A DNA stretch of 64,000 nt from Pseudomonas fluorescens (lineage in GTDB: Bacteria; Pseudomonadota; Gammaproteobacteria; Pseudomonadales; Pseudomonadaceae): NCBI RefSeq assembly GCF_003732425.1, contig NZ_MOBX01000014.1, forward strand, positions 486,816 to 550,815, read 5' to 3'. The translations under genes were made by a program, and so were the position numbers. The notes beneath the pieces are model-generated. The model did no database searches and was not told where the DNA came from. It saw only the letters and a program-made list of their open reading frames with translations. Below, one piece after another: positions 18,311-27,360 of the stretch (position 1 is the stretch's first letter; the number at the start of each line of letters is the position of its first letter).

Positions 18311-19639
18311 ATGAATTCATCGAAGAGTGATTTGCCTTCACGGCTTCTGCCGCACCTTGAGCCTTGGCGCAACGCCGCTCATTGGCGCGTCGCGTTCTCC
18401 GGTGGTCTCGATTCCACCGTCCTGCTGCATCTGCTTGCCTCTCTGGCAAAAACCGAATCCCTTCCTGCGCTAAGCGCCATCCATATCCATCACGGCCTTC
18501 AGGCTGCGGCTGATGCGTGGCCACAACACTGCCAGTCTGTCTGCGATGCGCTGGGGGTGCCGTTGCTGATCGAGCGGGTGAAGGTGCAACCGGGTGCCAG
18601 TCTGGAACGGGCGGCGCGGGATGCGCGTTACGCGGTGTTCGATGCACAGACACTCGCCAATGACGTATTGCTCACTGGTCAGCACCGCGATGATCAGGCG
18701 GAAACGCTGCTGTTCCGGCTGCTGCGTGGAGCGGGAGTGCGCGGATTGTCGGGAATGCCACAGCAAAGGCCAGTGGGGCAGGGCATGTTGATTCGCCCGT
18801 TGCTGGATGTCTCTCGAGCCGAGCTGGAAGCCTATGCGCAGGCTCACCAATTGGTCTGGATCGAAGACCCGTCGAACCAGGATCGGCAATTCTCGCGCAA
18901 CTACTTGCGCCATCAGGTCATTCCACGGCTGACCGAGCGCTGGCCGCAAGCACAGGCGAGCATGGCCCGCAGCGCCGCGCATCTGCGTGAAGCGCAGGGG
19001 CTGCTCGATGAGTTGGCGCAGATCGATCTGGTCCACGCCGCCACCGCGCATGATTTCGCATGGCTGGGGCTGCCATCGCTGGAACTGGCGCCGCTGGCTG
19101 CGCTGTCGGCGGCCCGGCAACGCAACGCCCTCAGTCACTGGCTGGAACCGCTGACCCGCTTGCCCGACACCGACCATTGGTCGGGTTGGGCAAATCTGTG
19201 TGATGCCGCTCTTGATGCGGCACCAATCTGGCGCCTGACCGATGGTGAACTGCACCGCAGCGCCGGTCGTCTGTGGTGGCTCTGCGGTGACTGGCTAAGC
19301 ACGCCGATGATCGGCGCCGAGTGGCAGAGCCCGGCGTCAGCGCTACGCTTGGCGAATAATGGACGTGTCATGTTCAGCGGGCAGACTCCCGTCGGGCCTT
19401 TGCGCATAGCCTATCGTGAGGGCGGTGAAGTCATGCAGGTGGCGGATCGCGGTCACCGTGACCTCAAGCGCCTGCTCAATGAGCGCGCGGTACCGGGCTT
19501 CGTACGTGGCAGATTGCCGCTGCTGTTTCGCGGCGATGAATTGCTCGCGGTGGCGAACCTGCCGGGGCTTGATGGCAATGAGCTGGACGGCTGGAAATTG
19601 CATTGGCAGCCAACAGACGAAGATCAAGGTTTGAGCTGA
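18311..19639 (+). CDS. tilS: tRNA(Ile)-lysidine synthase
   Basis: TilS attaches lysine to the C34 wobble base of tRNA-Ile(CAU), converting its decoding from AUG to AUA. The 442-residue protein has the PP-loop ATPase motif FSGGLDSTVLLHLL near residue 29, GQHRDDQAETLLFRLLRG near 123, and TilS substrate-binding and C-terminal domains. ATG 18311 follows the inverted repeat closely. About 270 bases of non-coding sequence separate it from pyrG; no gene is seen there. Confidence 0.95.
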   Translation: MNSSKSDLPSRLLPHLEPWRNAAHWRVAFSGGLDSTVLLHLLASLAKTESLPALSAIHIHHGLQAAADAWPQHCQSVCDALGVPLLIERVKVQPGASLERAARDARYAVFDAQTLANDVLLTGQHRDDQAETLLFRLLRGAGVRGLSGMPQQRPVGQGMLIRPLLDVSRAELEAYAQAHQLVWIEDPSNQDRQFSRNYLRHQVIPRLTERWPQAQASMARSAAHLREAQGLLDELAQIDLVHAATAHDFAWLGLPSLELAPLAALSAARQRNALSHWLEPLTRLPDTDHWSGWANLCDAALDAAPIWRLTDGELHRSAGRLWWLCGDWLSTPMIGAEWQSPASALRLANNGRVMFSGQTPVGPLRIAYREGGEVMQVADRGHRDLKRLLNERAVPGFVRGRLPLLFRGDELLAVANLPGLDGNELDGWKLHWQPTDEDQGLS

Positions 19640-19913
19640 AAGGAGCATTCCGGTAGACTACGCTCCCTTCTTGATACAACTTCTGTGGATTCGCCTGAAT
19701 TGCAGGAGTTGCCGATTACCAAGCAGTCTTTGCTGGGCGATTCCAAAAAATGTGTAGCGAGCAACGTACCGGTGTTTCTTCTGCCGGTCTGTCCCAACGC
19801 GGCGGTTTTTTTGAAAGGTGCACTGTGATTAATGCAGGTGATCGGGGGCTTCGGCCTTCCTTCGCTTTCCCCGGCGGCTCGTACCGCTTTAACGCAGACT
19901 TCTAGGGTTTTTC

Positions 19914-21545
19914 ATGACGCGCTACATATTCGTCACGGGCGGTGTTGTTTCTTCATTGGGGAAAGGCATTGCATCGGCTTCATTGGCAGCCATCCTGGAG
20001 GCGCGGGGACTTAAGGTCACCATGCTGAAGCTGGATCCGTACATCAACGTCGATCCGGGCACCATGAGCCCGTTCCAGCACGGTGAAGTGTTCGTCACCC
20101 ACGACGGCGCCGAGACCGACCTGGACCTGGGTCACTACGAGCGGTTCATCCGCACGACCATGACCCAGAACAACAACTTCACCACCGGCCGTGTCTACGA
20201 GCACGTGCTGCGCAAAGAGCGCCGTGGTGACTACCTGGGTGCAACCATCCAGGTGATCCCGCACATCACCGACGAAATCAAGCGCCGCATCATCAAGGGT
20301 GCCGGTGACGCTGACGTGGCGATGGTTGAAATCGGTGGCACCGTCGGTGACATCGAGTCGCAACCGTTCCTCGAAGCCATCCGTCAGCTGCGTTTCGAAG
20401 TCGGCGCCAAGCGCGCGATGCTGATGCACCTGACACTGGTGCCGTACATCGCCACCGCTGGCGAGACCAAAACCAAGCCAACCCAGCACTCGGTAAAAGA
20501 GCTGCGTTCGATCGGCCTGCAGCCAGACGTGCTGGTGTGCCGTTCCGATCACCCGATCGACATCTCGTCGCGTCGCAAGATCGCTCAGTTCACCAACGTT
20601 GAAGAGCGTGCGGTAATCGCGCTGGAAGACGCCGACACCATCTACAAAATCCCGGGCATCCTGCATTCGCAGGGTCTGGACGATTTCGTTGTCGAGCGTT
20701 TCGGCCTGCAATGCGGCAGCGCTGATCTGTCCGAGTGGGACGCAGTGGTTGACGCCAAGCTGAACCCGGAACACGAAGTGACCATCGCCATGGTCGGCAA
20801 GTACATGGAGCTGCTGGACGCTTACAAGTCGCTGATCGAAGCGATGAGTCACGCTGGCATCAGCAACCGCACCAAGGTCAACCTGCGCTACATCGATTCC
20901 GAAGACATCGAAAACCAGGGCACTGCGCTGCTCGAAGGTGTCGACGCGATCCTCGTACCAGGCGGCTTCGGTCTGCGTGGTGTGGAAGGCAAGATCACTG
21001 CCGTTCAGTACGCTCGCGAAAACAAGGTTCCGTACCTGGGTATCTGCCTCGGTATGCAGGTGGCGGTCATCGAGTTCGCCCGTAACGTGATGGGCTGGAA
21101 AGACGCCAACTCCACCGAGTTCGATCGCGCCAGCGGCCATCCGGTGGTCGGTCTGATCACCGAGTGGGAAGACGCGACCGGTGCCGTTGAAGTGCGTACC
21201 GAATCGTCCGACCTGGGCGGCACCATGCGCCTTGGCGCTCAGGACTGCCTGCTCGAAGCCGGTTCCAAGGTCCACGACTGCTACGGCAAGGACGTGATCG
21301 TCGAGCGTCACCGTCACCGTTACGAAGTGAACAACAACCTGCTGCCACAGTTGATCGAAGCCGGCCTGAAAATCTCCGGTCGCTCCGCTGATGCTGCGCT
21401 GGTTGAAGTGGTTGAAGCGGCCGATCACCCATGGTTCGTTGCTTGCCAGTTCCACCCTGAGTTCACCTCGACACCACGTGATGGCCATCCGCTGTTCAGC
21501 GGTTTTGTCAAAGCAGCGTTGGCCCAACACCAGAAGAAGGCGTAA
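19914..21545 (+). CDS. pyrG: CTP synthase
   Basis: PyrG aminates UTP to CTP using glutamine. The 543-residue protein has an N-terminal synthetase domain beginning MTRYIFVTGGVVSSLGKGIA (P-loop) and a C-terminal class I glutamine amidotransferase domain. The catalytic Cys sits in GICLGMQ near residue 380, and the partner His/Glu in FHPEFTS near 517. kdsA begins five bases after the stop, giving the common pyrG-kdsA-eno-ftsB-ispD series. Confidence 0.97.
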   Translation: MTRYIFVTGGVVSSLGKGIASASLAAILEARGLKVTMLKLDPYINVDPGTMSPFQHGEVFVTHDGAETDLDLGHYERFIRTTMTQNNNFTTGRVYEHVLRKERRGDYLGATIQVIPHITDEIKRRIIKGAGDADVAMVEIGGTVGDIESQPFLEAIRQLRFEVGAKRAMLMHLTLVPYIATAGETKTKPTQHSVKELRSIGLQPDVLVCRSDHPIDISSRRKIAQFTNVEERAVIALEDADTIYKIPGILHSQGLDDFVVERFGLQCGSADLSEWDAVVDAKLNPEHEVTIAMVGKYMELLDAYKSLIEAMSHAGISNRTKVNLRYIDSEDIENQGTALLEGVDAILVPGGFGLRGVEGKITAVQYARENKVPYLGICLGMQVAVIEFARNVMGWKDANSTEFDRASGHPVVGLITEWEDATGAVEVRTESSDLGGTMRLGAQDCLLEAGSKVHDCYGKDVIVERHRHRYEVNNNLLPQLIEAGLKISGRSADAALVEVVEAADHPWFVACQFHPEFTSTPRDGHPLFSGFVKAALAQHQKKA

Positions 21546-21550
21546 CCCCG

Positions 21551-22396
21551 ATGGCACAGAAGATCATCCGCGTCGGCGACATCGAGATTGCCAACGACAA
21601 ACCCATGGTGCTGTTCGGCGGCATGAACGTGCTGGAAAGCCGTGACATGGCCATGCAGGTTTGCGAGGAGTACGTAAAGGTCACCGAAAAACTCGGTATC
21701 CCTTACGTGTTCAAAGCCAGTTTCGACAAGGCCAACCGTTCTTCTGTGACCTCCTATCGTGGTCCTGGCCTGGAAGAGGGCATGCGCATCTTCCAGGACA
21801 TCAAACAAGCCTTCGGCGTACCGATCATCACCGACGTCCACGAGCCTGCGCAGGCCGCGGTCGTCGCTGAGGTCTGCGACATCATTCAACTGCCGGCCTT
21901 CCTGTCGCGCCAGACCGATCTGGTCGTCGCGATGGCCAAGACCAATGCCGTCATCAACATCAAGAAAGCCCAGTTCCTCGCGCCTCAGGAAATGAAACAC
22001 ATCCTGAACAAGTGCGTGGAAGCGGGTAACGATCAATTGATCCTCTGCGAGCGTGGTTCGAGCTTCGGCTACAACAACCTCGTGGTCGACATGCTCGGCT
22101 TCGGCATCATGAAGCAGTTCGAGTACCCGGTATTCTTCGACGTGACCCATGCGCTGCAAATGCCGGGCGGTCGTGCCGACTCCGCCGGCGGTCGCCGTGC
22201 CCAGGTTCTGGATCTGGCCAAGGCCGGCATGAGCCAGTCGCTGGCGGGTCTGTTCCTCGAAGCGCATCCGGATCCGGACAACGCCAAATGCGACGGCCCT
22301 TGTGCCTTGCGTCTGGACAAACTGGAGCCATTCCTGGCCCAGCTCAAAGCTTTGGACGAACTGGTGAAGAGTTTTCCGACGGTAGAAACCGCGTAA
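21551..22396 (+). CDS. kdsA: 3-deoxy-8-phosphooctulonate (KDO-8-P) synthase
   Basis: KdsA condenses PEP and arabinose 5-phosphate to KDO-8-P for the LPS inner core. The 281-residue TIM-barrel protein contains FKASFDKANRSS near residue 56, the PEP-site VTHALQMPGGRADSAGGRR near 198-216, and LEAHPDPDNAKCDGP near 236. Length is standard, and it is closely spaced after pyrG. Confidence 0.97.
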   Translation: MAQKIIRVGDIEIANDKPMVLFGGMNVLESRDMAMQVCEEYVKVTEKLGIPYVFKASFDKANRSSVTSYRGPGLEEGMRIFQDIKQAFGVPIITDVHEPAQAAVVAEVCDIIQLPAFLSRQTDLVVAMAKTNAVINIKKAQFLAPQEMKHILNKCVEAGNDQLILCERGSSFGYNNLVVDMLGFGIMKQFEYPVFFDVTHALQMPGGRADSAGGRRAQVLDLAKAGMSQSLAGLFLEAHPDPDNAKCDGPCALRLDKLEPFLAQLKALDELVKSFPTVETA

Positions 22397-22431
22397 ACCT
22401 CAATTCTCCGGTAAAGTACCGCACGATTTGT

Positions 22432-22455
22432 CGCTCATGCCCTCGGGCATGAGCG
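22432..22455. repeat. Perfect 24-base palindrome in the kdsA-eno gap
   Basis: Bases 22432-22442 (CGCTCATGCCC) pair exactly with 22445-22455 across two bases. There is no T tract after it. It could be an RNA hairpin in the eno leader or a dyad binding site; nothing in the sequence decides which. Confidence 0.6.
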
Positions 22456-22553
22456 TTATCGTCTGCAAGCCTGCCCGCTGCACACCCCTTGCCGACGGTA
22501 AAAAGATTTCCTCTAGCTGCGTCGTTTTCGTCAACTTTGGAGTGTTTACAACA

Positions 22554-23843
22554 ATGGCAAAAATCGTCGACATCAAAGGTCGTGAAGTTCTCGACTCCCG
22601 TGGCAATCCCACCGTGGAAGCGGACGTGCTTCTCGACAACGGCATCATCGGCAGCGCGTGCGCGCCGTCCGGTGCATCCACTGGCTCGCGTGAAGCGCTC
22701 GAGCTGCGTGATGGCGACAAGAGCCGTTACCTGGGCAAGGGCGTGCTCAAAGCGGTAGCCAACATCAACGGTCCGATCCGCGATCTGCTGCTGGGCACCG
22801 ACCCAAGCGACCAGAAAGCTCTGGACCACGCGATGATCAAGCTCGACGGTACCGAAAACAAAGCGACCCTGGGCGCCAACGCCATCCTCGCCGTGTCCCT
22901 GGCTGCGGCCAAGGCGGCTGCTCAGGATCAGGACCTGCCGCTGTACGCACACATCGCCAACCTCAACGGCACCCCGGGTGTTTACTCGATGCCGGTGCCG
23001 ATGATGAACATCATCAACGGTGGCGAGCACGCCGATAACAACGTCGATATCCAGGAATTCATGGTGCAGCCAGTTGGCGCCAAGTCTTTCTCGGAAGGTC
23101 TGCGCATGGGCACCGAGATTTTCCATCACCTCAAAGCCGTGCTGAAGGCCCGTGGCCTGAGCACTGCCGTTGGCGACGAAGGCGGTTTCGCACCGAACCT
23201 GGCGTCCAACGAAGACGCGCTGAAAGTGATCTCCGAAGCAGTGGCCAACGCTGGTTACAAGCTGGGCACCGACGTGACCCTGGCTCTGGACTGCGCGGCC
23301 AGCGAATTCTACGAAGACGGCAAATACAACCTGTCCGGCGAAGGTCAGGTGTTCACCGCTGAAGGTTTCGCCGACTACCTCAAAGGTCTGACCGAACGTT
23401 ATCCGATCATCTCGATCGAAGACGGTCTGGACGAGTCCGACTGGGCTGGCTGGAAGATCCTCACCGACAAGATCGGCGAGAAGACCCAACTGGTTGGCGA
23501 CGACCTGTTCGTGACCAACACCAAGATCCTGAAAGAAGGCATCGATAAAAAGATCGCCAACTCGATCCTGATCAAGTTCAACCAGATCGGCACCCTGACC
23601 GAAACCCTGGAAGCCATCCAGATGGCCAAGGCTGCCGGTTACACTGCCGTGATCTCGCACCGTTCGGGCGAAACCGAAGATTCGACCATTGCCGACCTGG
23701 CTGTGGGCACTTCGGCTGGCCAGATCAAGACCGGTTCGCTGTGCCGTTCCGACCGCGTTTCCAAGTACAACCAACTGCTGCGTATCGAAGAGCAGTTGAA
23801 TGGCAAGGCCAAGTACAACGGTCGCAGCGAGTTCCGCGGCTAA
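22554..23843 (+). CDS. eno: Enolase
   Basis: Enolase interconverts 2-phosphoglycerate and PEP and in Pseudomonas is also part of the RNase E degradosome. I chose ATG 22554 (MAKIVDIKGREVLDSRGNPT), the universal N terminus; the frame is open for 42 codons upstream but that part lies in the leader hairpin region. The protein is 429 residues. The catalytic Glu of GDEGGFAPN is near 208, the Lys in ILIKFNQIGTLTE near 340, and SHRSGETEDSTIAD near 370. Confidence 0.97.
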   Translation: MAKIVDIKGREVLDSRGNPTVEADVLLDNGIIGSACAPSGASTGSREALELRDGDKSRYLGKGVLKAVANINGPIRDLLLGTDPSDQKALDHAMIKLDGTENKATLGANAILAVSLAAAKAAAQDQDLPLYAHIANLNGTPGVYSMPVPMMNIINGGEHADNNVDIQEFMVQPVGAKSFSEGLRMGTEIFHHLKAVLKARGLSTAVGDEGGFAPNLASNEDALKVISEAVANAGYKLGTDVTLALDCAASEFYEDGKYNLSGEGQVFTAEGFADYLKGLTERYPIISIEDGLDESDWAGWKILTDKIGEKTQLVGDDLFVTNTKILKEGIDKKIANSILIKFNQIGTLTETLEAIQMAKAAGYTAVISHRSGETEDSTIADLAVGTSAGQIKTGSLCRSDRVSKYNQLLRIEEQLNGKAKYNGRSEFRG

Positions 23844-23910
23844 GTACAAATCGATGGAAGGACACCGGATTGTGTCGAAAAAGTCGTGACAGCGATGGAT
23901 TTGCCACTAA

Positions 23911-23962
23911 TCTGATGCCTTAACAGCACAAGCCTGGGTCTTCCAGGCTTCGTGCTATCAGA
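23911..23962. terminator. Long stem-loop downstream of eno
   Basis: AGCAC, one unpaired base, AGCCTGG, a short loop, then CCAGGCT, one base, GTGCT (23924-23956), flanked by TCTGAT and ATCAGA. This makes a roughly 20-bp interrupted stem. It lacks a clear T tract, so it is a probable 3'-end structure rather than a classic terminator. Confidence 0.5.
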
Positions 23963-24014
23963 TGCTTCAAAGTTTTTGCGTGGCTGTCTTTTTTCACTGG
24001 ATACCTGATATTCG

Positions 24015-24293
24015 ATGCGCAGTCCTTACTGGTTGTTTCTCGTTTTGCTCTTGCTACTGGCCGGTCTGCAGTACCGCCTGTGGGTGGGCAATGGCAGTCT
24101 GGCGCAGGTTGCCGAGCTGAATCAGCAGATTGCTGATCAACACGCCGAGAACGAAGGTTTGCTGGAGCGCAACCGGGTGATGGACGCTGAAGTCAGTGAG
24201 TTGAAGAAGGGCATGGAGACCGTTGAAGAGCGAGCTCGTCACGAACTGGGCATGGTCAAGGACGGCGAAACCCTTTACCAGTTGGCCCAATGA
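24015..24293 (+). CDS. ftsB: Cell division protein FtsB
   Basis: FtsB is a small bitopic divisome protein that joins FtsL and FtsQ to activate septal peptidoglycan synthesis. The 92-residue protein has a short cytoplasmic N terminus, a membrane segment at about residues 5-21 (WLFLVLLLLLAGLQYRLWVG) and a periplasmic coiled coil (about 30-72), ending in the conserved ERARHELGMVKDGE. Its stop overlaps the start of ispD by four bases, the usual pairing. Confidence 0.95.
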   Translation: MRSPYWLFLVLLLLLAGLQYRLWVGNGSLAQVAELNQQIADQHAENEGLLERNRVMDAEVSELKKGMETVEERARHELGMVKDGETLYQLAQ

Positions 24294-24997
24294 TCAACTC
24301 CCTGCCGGCCTTCTGGGCCGTGATTCCTGCCGCGGGCGTCGGTGCCCGAATGGCCGCGGACCGTCCCAAGCAATACCTGCAACTGGGCGGACGCACAATT
24401 CTCGAACACAGCCTCGGCTGTTTCCTTGATCACCCGAGCCTCAAGGGCCTGGTGGTCAGTCTTGCTGTTGATGATCCTTATTGGCCGAACCTGGCCTGCG
24501 TCAGCGATCCGCGAATTCAGCGAGTTGAAGGCGGGGCCGAGCGTTCCGGTTCGGTGCTCAATGCCTTGCTGCACCTGCATGCGCAGGGTGCCGATGATGA
24601 AGATTGGGTGCTGGTGCACGATGCGGCACGGCCTAATCTGAGCCGCGATGATCTCGACAAGTTACTGGATGAACTGGCGGATGATCCGGTCGGTGGCCTG
24701 CTCGCCGTCCCGGCGCGCGACACCTTGAAGCGGGTCGACAAGCACGGTCGTGTGCTGGAAACCGTCGATCGCAGCGTGATCTGGCAGGCTTACACGCCGC
24801 AGATGTTCCGCCTCGGTGCGTTGCATCGGGCGTTGGCGGACAGTCTGGTCGCTGATGCGCTGATTACCGATGAAGCTTCGGCGATGGAGTGGGCCGGGTT
24901 GGCGCCGCGACTGATTGAAGGGCGGGCGGATAACCTCAAGGTCACCCGGCCTGAAGATCTTGAATGGTTGCGCCAGCGTTGGGCGAATCGCCACTGA
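24290..24997 (+). CDS. ispD: 2-C-methyl-D-erythritol 4-phosphate cytidylyltransferase
   Basis: IspD makes CDP-ME from MEP and CTP in isoprenoid synthesis. The 235-residue protein has the N-terminal nucleotide-binding motif WAVIPAAGVGARMAADRPKQY, the central VLVHDAARPNLS (about 105), and TPQMFR near 167. Start ATG 24290 overlaps ftsB. ispF lies 3.3 kb further on rather than adjacent, with the LysR-adhC-fghA group inserted between, an arrangement common in Pseudomonas. Confidence 0.96.
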   Translation: MINSLPAFWAVIPAAGVGARMAADRPKQYLQLGGRTILEHSLGCFLDHPSLKGLVVSLAVDDPYWPNLACVSDPRIQRVEGGAERSGSVLNALLHLHAQGADDEDWVLVHDAARPNLSRDDLDKLLDELADDPVGGLLAVPARDTLKRVDKHGRVLETVDRSVIWQAYTPQMFRLGALHRALADSLVADALITDEASAMEWAGLAPRLIEGRADNLKVTRPEDLEWLRQRWANRH

Positions 24998-25023
24998 GTG
25001 CAGTGGCGCTTTTCAGATTGCCT

Positions 25024-25114
25024 TCGCGAGCAGGCTCGCTCCCACCTTTGATTTGTGCCAGCCACACGTTTCGCATCCACTGAAGATCCCCTGTGGGAGC
25101 GAGCCTGCTCGCGA
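25024..25114. repeat. REP doublet (inverted pair) after ispD
   Basis: Arms 25024-25045 and 25093-25114 are exact reverse complements (TCGCGAGCAGGCTCGCTCCC core) around 47 bases. The same core recurs at 50957, 55921 and 63417. This is the extragenic palindrome type typical of the P. fluorescens group. It lies between convergent ispD and the LysR gene. Confidence 0.92.
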
Positions 25115-25140
25115 TAGCGCATTTACAGCCAACGCAACAC

Positions 25141-26037
25141 TCATTCCTGATACTCCGGCCGCTCAGCCAACCCTTCCTTGAGAAAATCCACCAACTTGCG
25201 CACCTTCGGCGACAAGTGCCGCTGTTGCGGATACAGCGCCCACACCGCCGTATTTGGCGGCTGATGCGCCTCCAGCAGCGAAATCAACGCACCACTGTGC
25301 AAATGCTCCAGCACGTAGTAATCCGGCAACTGACACAACCCCACCCCCTGCAACGCCGCATCCAGCACTGCCTGCCCACTGTTGCAGCGCCAATTGCCCT
25401 GCACCCGTTGGGAAAACTCCCGCCCGTTTTGCTCAAGCTGCCAAATGTCTGAGCTGCCGATCAGGCAATTGTGCCGACTCAATTCCGACAAGCTATGTGG
25501 GCGACCGTACCGCTCAAGGTAGGACGGTGACGCGCACAGATACATTCGCCGTGGCGCCAGGCGCGTCGCGACCAATCGCGAATCCTGCAAGCGGCCCAGG
25601 CGAATCGCCAGATCAAGGCCTTCATGCACCAGATCGAGCTGGCGGTTGCTCAGTTCGATATCGATGCGCAGTTGTGGATAAAGCCCCATGAACCGCGTCA
25701 CCAGCGGCACGATAAAACGCTCGCCGTAGGCCACCGCGCAGGTCATGCGCAGCATGCCTTTCGGTTCGCTGGTCAGGTCGCCGACCGCACGCAAGGCTTC
25801 TTCGCGACCGTCCTGCAAACGTTGGCAATGTTGCAGGAAGGTCTGCCCGGCTTCGGTCAGCGTCACTCGACGGGTACTGCGATAGAGCAGGCGCGTCTGA
25901 AGTCTTTCTTCCAGCCGTACGATTTGTCGACTGATGTGTGAGGACGAAACCCCAAGGCGTTCGGCTGCAGCGGTGAACTGGCTGCATTCGGCAACGGCAA
26001 CAAACTCGTCAATGCCTTCCCAGCGATTCTCGGACAT
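25141..26037 (-). CDS. LysR-family transcriptional regulator
   Basis: The 298-residue protein has an N-terminal winged helix (FVAVAECSQFTAAAERLGVSS, then the recognition helix, residues 10-65), followed by a periplasmic-binding-like effector domain (about 90-290). It is divergent from adhC with a 116-base gap, the classic LysR regulator-target geometry. It is therefore likely to regulate adhC-fghA, though this is inference. The effector is unknown. Start ATG 26037 (MSENRWEGIDEFVAVAE). It is close to the family's usual length. Confidence 0.88.
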   Translation of the reverse strand: MSENRWEGIDEFVAVAECSQFTAAAERLGVSSSHISRQIVRLEERLQTRLLYRSTRRVTLTEAGQTFLQHCQRLQDGREEALRAVGDLTSEPKGMLRMTCAVAYGERFIVPLVTRFMGLYPQLRIDIELSNRQLDLVHEGLDLAIRLGRLQDSRLVATRLAPRRMYLCASPSYLERYGRPHSLSELSRHNCLIGSSDIWQLEQNGREFSQRVQGNWRCNSGQAVLDAALQGVGLCQLPDYYVLEHLHSGALISLLEAHQPPNTAVWALYPQQRHLSPKVRKLVDFLKEGLAERPEYQE

Positions 26038-26153
26038 CGGGATTATCCCTGTATGGCAATAATGTTTTGCTTTTGTCCGGATTATTCATCAATACGTGCT
26101 GAACTACACTGGGTGTCTGTTTTTTTATTCAATGGATTCACTGGAGAGTCAGC

Positions 26154-27266
26154 ATGATCAAGTCGCGCGCCGCCGTTGCCTTCGAGGCCAAGAAGCCGCT
26201 GGAAATCGTAGAAGTCGATGTCGCCATGCCCAAGGCCGGTGAAGTATTGCTGCGTGTCGTCGCTTCCGGGGTTTGCCACACCGACGCTTACACCCTGTCC
26301 GGCGCTGACCCGGAAGGTATTTTTCCGTCGATCCTCGGCCACGAAGGTGGCGCCATCGTTGAAGCCATCGGCGAGGGCGTGACTTCGGTTGCCGTGGGCG
26401 ATCACGTGATTCCGCTGTACACCCCGGAATGCGGGCAATGCAAATTCTGTAAGTCGGGCAAGACCAACCTGTGTCAGGCGATTCGCGCGACCCAGGGCAA
26501 GGGTTTGATGCCGGACGGCACTTCGCGTTTTTCCTACAAGGGCGAAACCATTTTCCACTACATGGGCACTTCGACGTTCTCGGAATACACCGTGTTGCCG
26601 GAAATCTCCGTGGCCAAGATCTCCAAGGATGCGCCACTGGAAAAGGTCTGCCTGTTGGGCTGTGGCGTCACCACCGGTATCGGTGCAGTGCTCAACACCG
26701 CCAAGGTCAAACCGGGTGACACCGTGGCCATCTTCGGTCTGGGCGGCATCGGTCTGTCGGCGGTGATCGGTGCGGTGAAAGCCAAGGCTGCACGCATCAT
26801 CGCCATCGACATCAACCCGGCCAAGTTCGAAATCGCCAAGCAACTTGGCGCCACCGACTGCGTAAACCCGAAAGACTTCGATCGTCCGATCCAGGAAGTG
26901 ATCGTCGACATGACCGATGGCGGCGTCGACTTCTCCTTCGAGTGCATCGGCAATGTGCAACTGATGCGCGCCGCCCTTGAGTGCTGCCACAAAGGTTGGG
27001 GCGAGTCGGTGATCATCGGCGTGGCCGGTGCCGGCCAGGAAATCGCTACCCGTCCATTCCAGTTGGTGACCGGTCGCGTCTGGCGCGGTTCGGCATTCGG
27101 TGGCGTGCGCGGTCGTACCGAGTTGCCGAGCTATGTCGACATGGCCCAGAGCGGTGAGATCCCGCTGGATACTTTCATCACCCACACCATGGGTCTGGAA
27201 GATATCAACAAGGCGTTCGACCTGATGCACGAAGGCAAGAGCATCCGCACCGTCATTCATTTCTAA
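26154..27266 (+). CDS. adhC: S-(hydroxymethyl)glutathione dehydrogenase / class III alcohol dehydrogenase
   Basis: This enzyme oxidises S-hydroxymethylglutathione to S-formylglutathione with NAD(P)+, the main step of glutathione-dependent formaldehyde detoxification. The 370-residue zinc MDR protein shows the catalytic-zinc Cys in VCHTDAYTLSG (about 40), GHEGGAIVEAIGEGV (about 62), the structural-zinc cysteines in CGQCKFCKSGKTNLC (about 92-106) and the Rossmann motif FGLGGIGLS (about 196). It is followed 94 bases later by fghA. The symbol frmA is also used for this gene. Confidence 0.96.
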   Translation: MIKSRAAVAFEAKKPLEIVEVDVAMPKAGEVLLRVVASGVCHTDAYTLSGADPEGIFPSILGHEGGAIVEAIGEGVTSVAVGDHVIPLYTPECGQCKFCKSGKTNLCQAIRATQGKGLMPDGTSRFSYKGETIFHYMGTSTFSEYTVLPEISVAKISKDAPLEKVCLLGCGVTTGIGAVLNTAKVKPGDTVAIFGLGGIGLSAVIGAVKAKAARIIAIDINPAKFEIAKQLGATDCVNPKDFDRPIQEVIVDMTDGGVDFSFECIGNVQLMRAALECCHKGWGESVIIGVAGAGQEIATRPFQLVTGRVWRGSAFGGVRGRTELPSYVDMAQSGEIPLDTFITHTMGLEDINKAFDLMHEGKSIRTVIHF

Positions 27267-27282
27267 AAGCAGCGCCAAGTAC

Positions 27283-27352
27283 AAGCTTCAAGCTGCGAGT
27301 AAGGGCGCTTCTGCCTTTTCTTGAAGCTCGAAGCTTGCCGCTTGTAGCTGGG
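27283..27352. repeat. Imperfect inverted repeat between adhC and fghA
   Basis: ACAAGCTTCAAGCTGCGAG on the left and CTTGAAGCTCGAAGCTTG plus CCGCTTGTAGCT on the right form an imperfect hairpin. The AGCTTCAAGCT-type sequence is a familiar dispersed Pseudomonas repeat. It may tune read-through or message stability between the two genes. Confidence 0.6.
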
Positions 27353-27360
27353 AGAATCCC

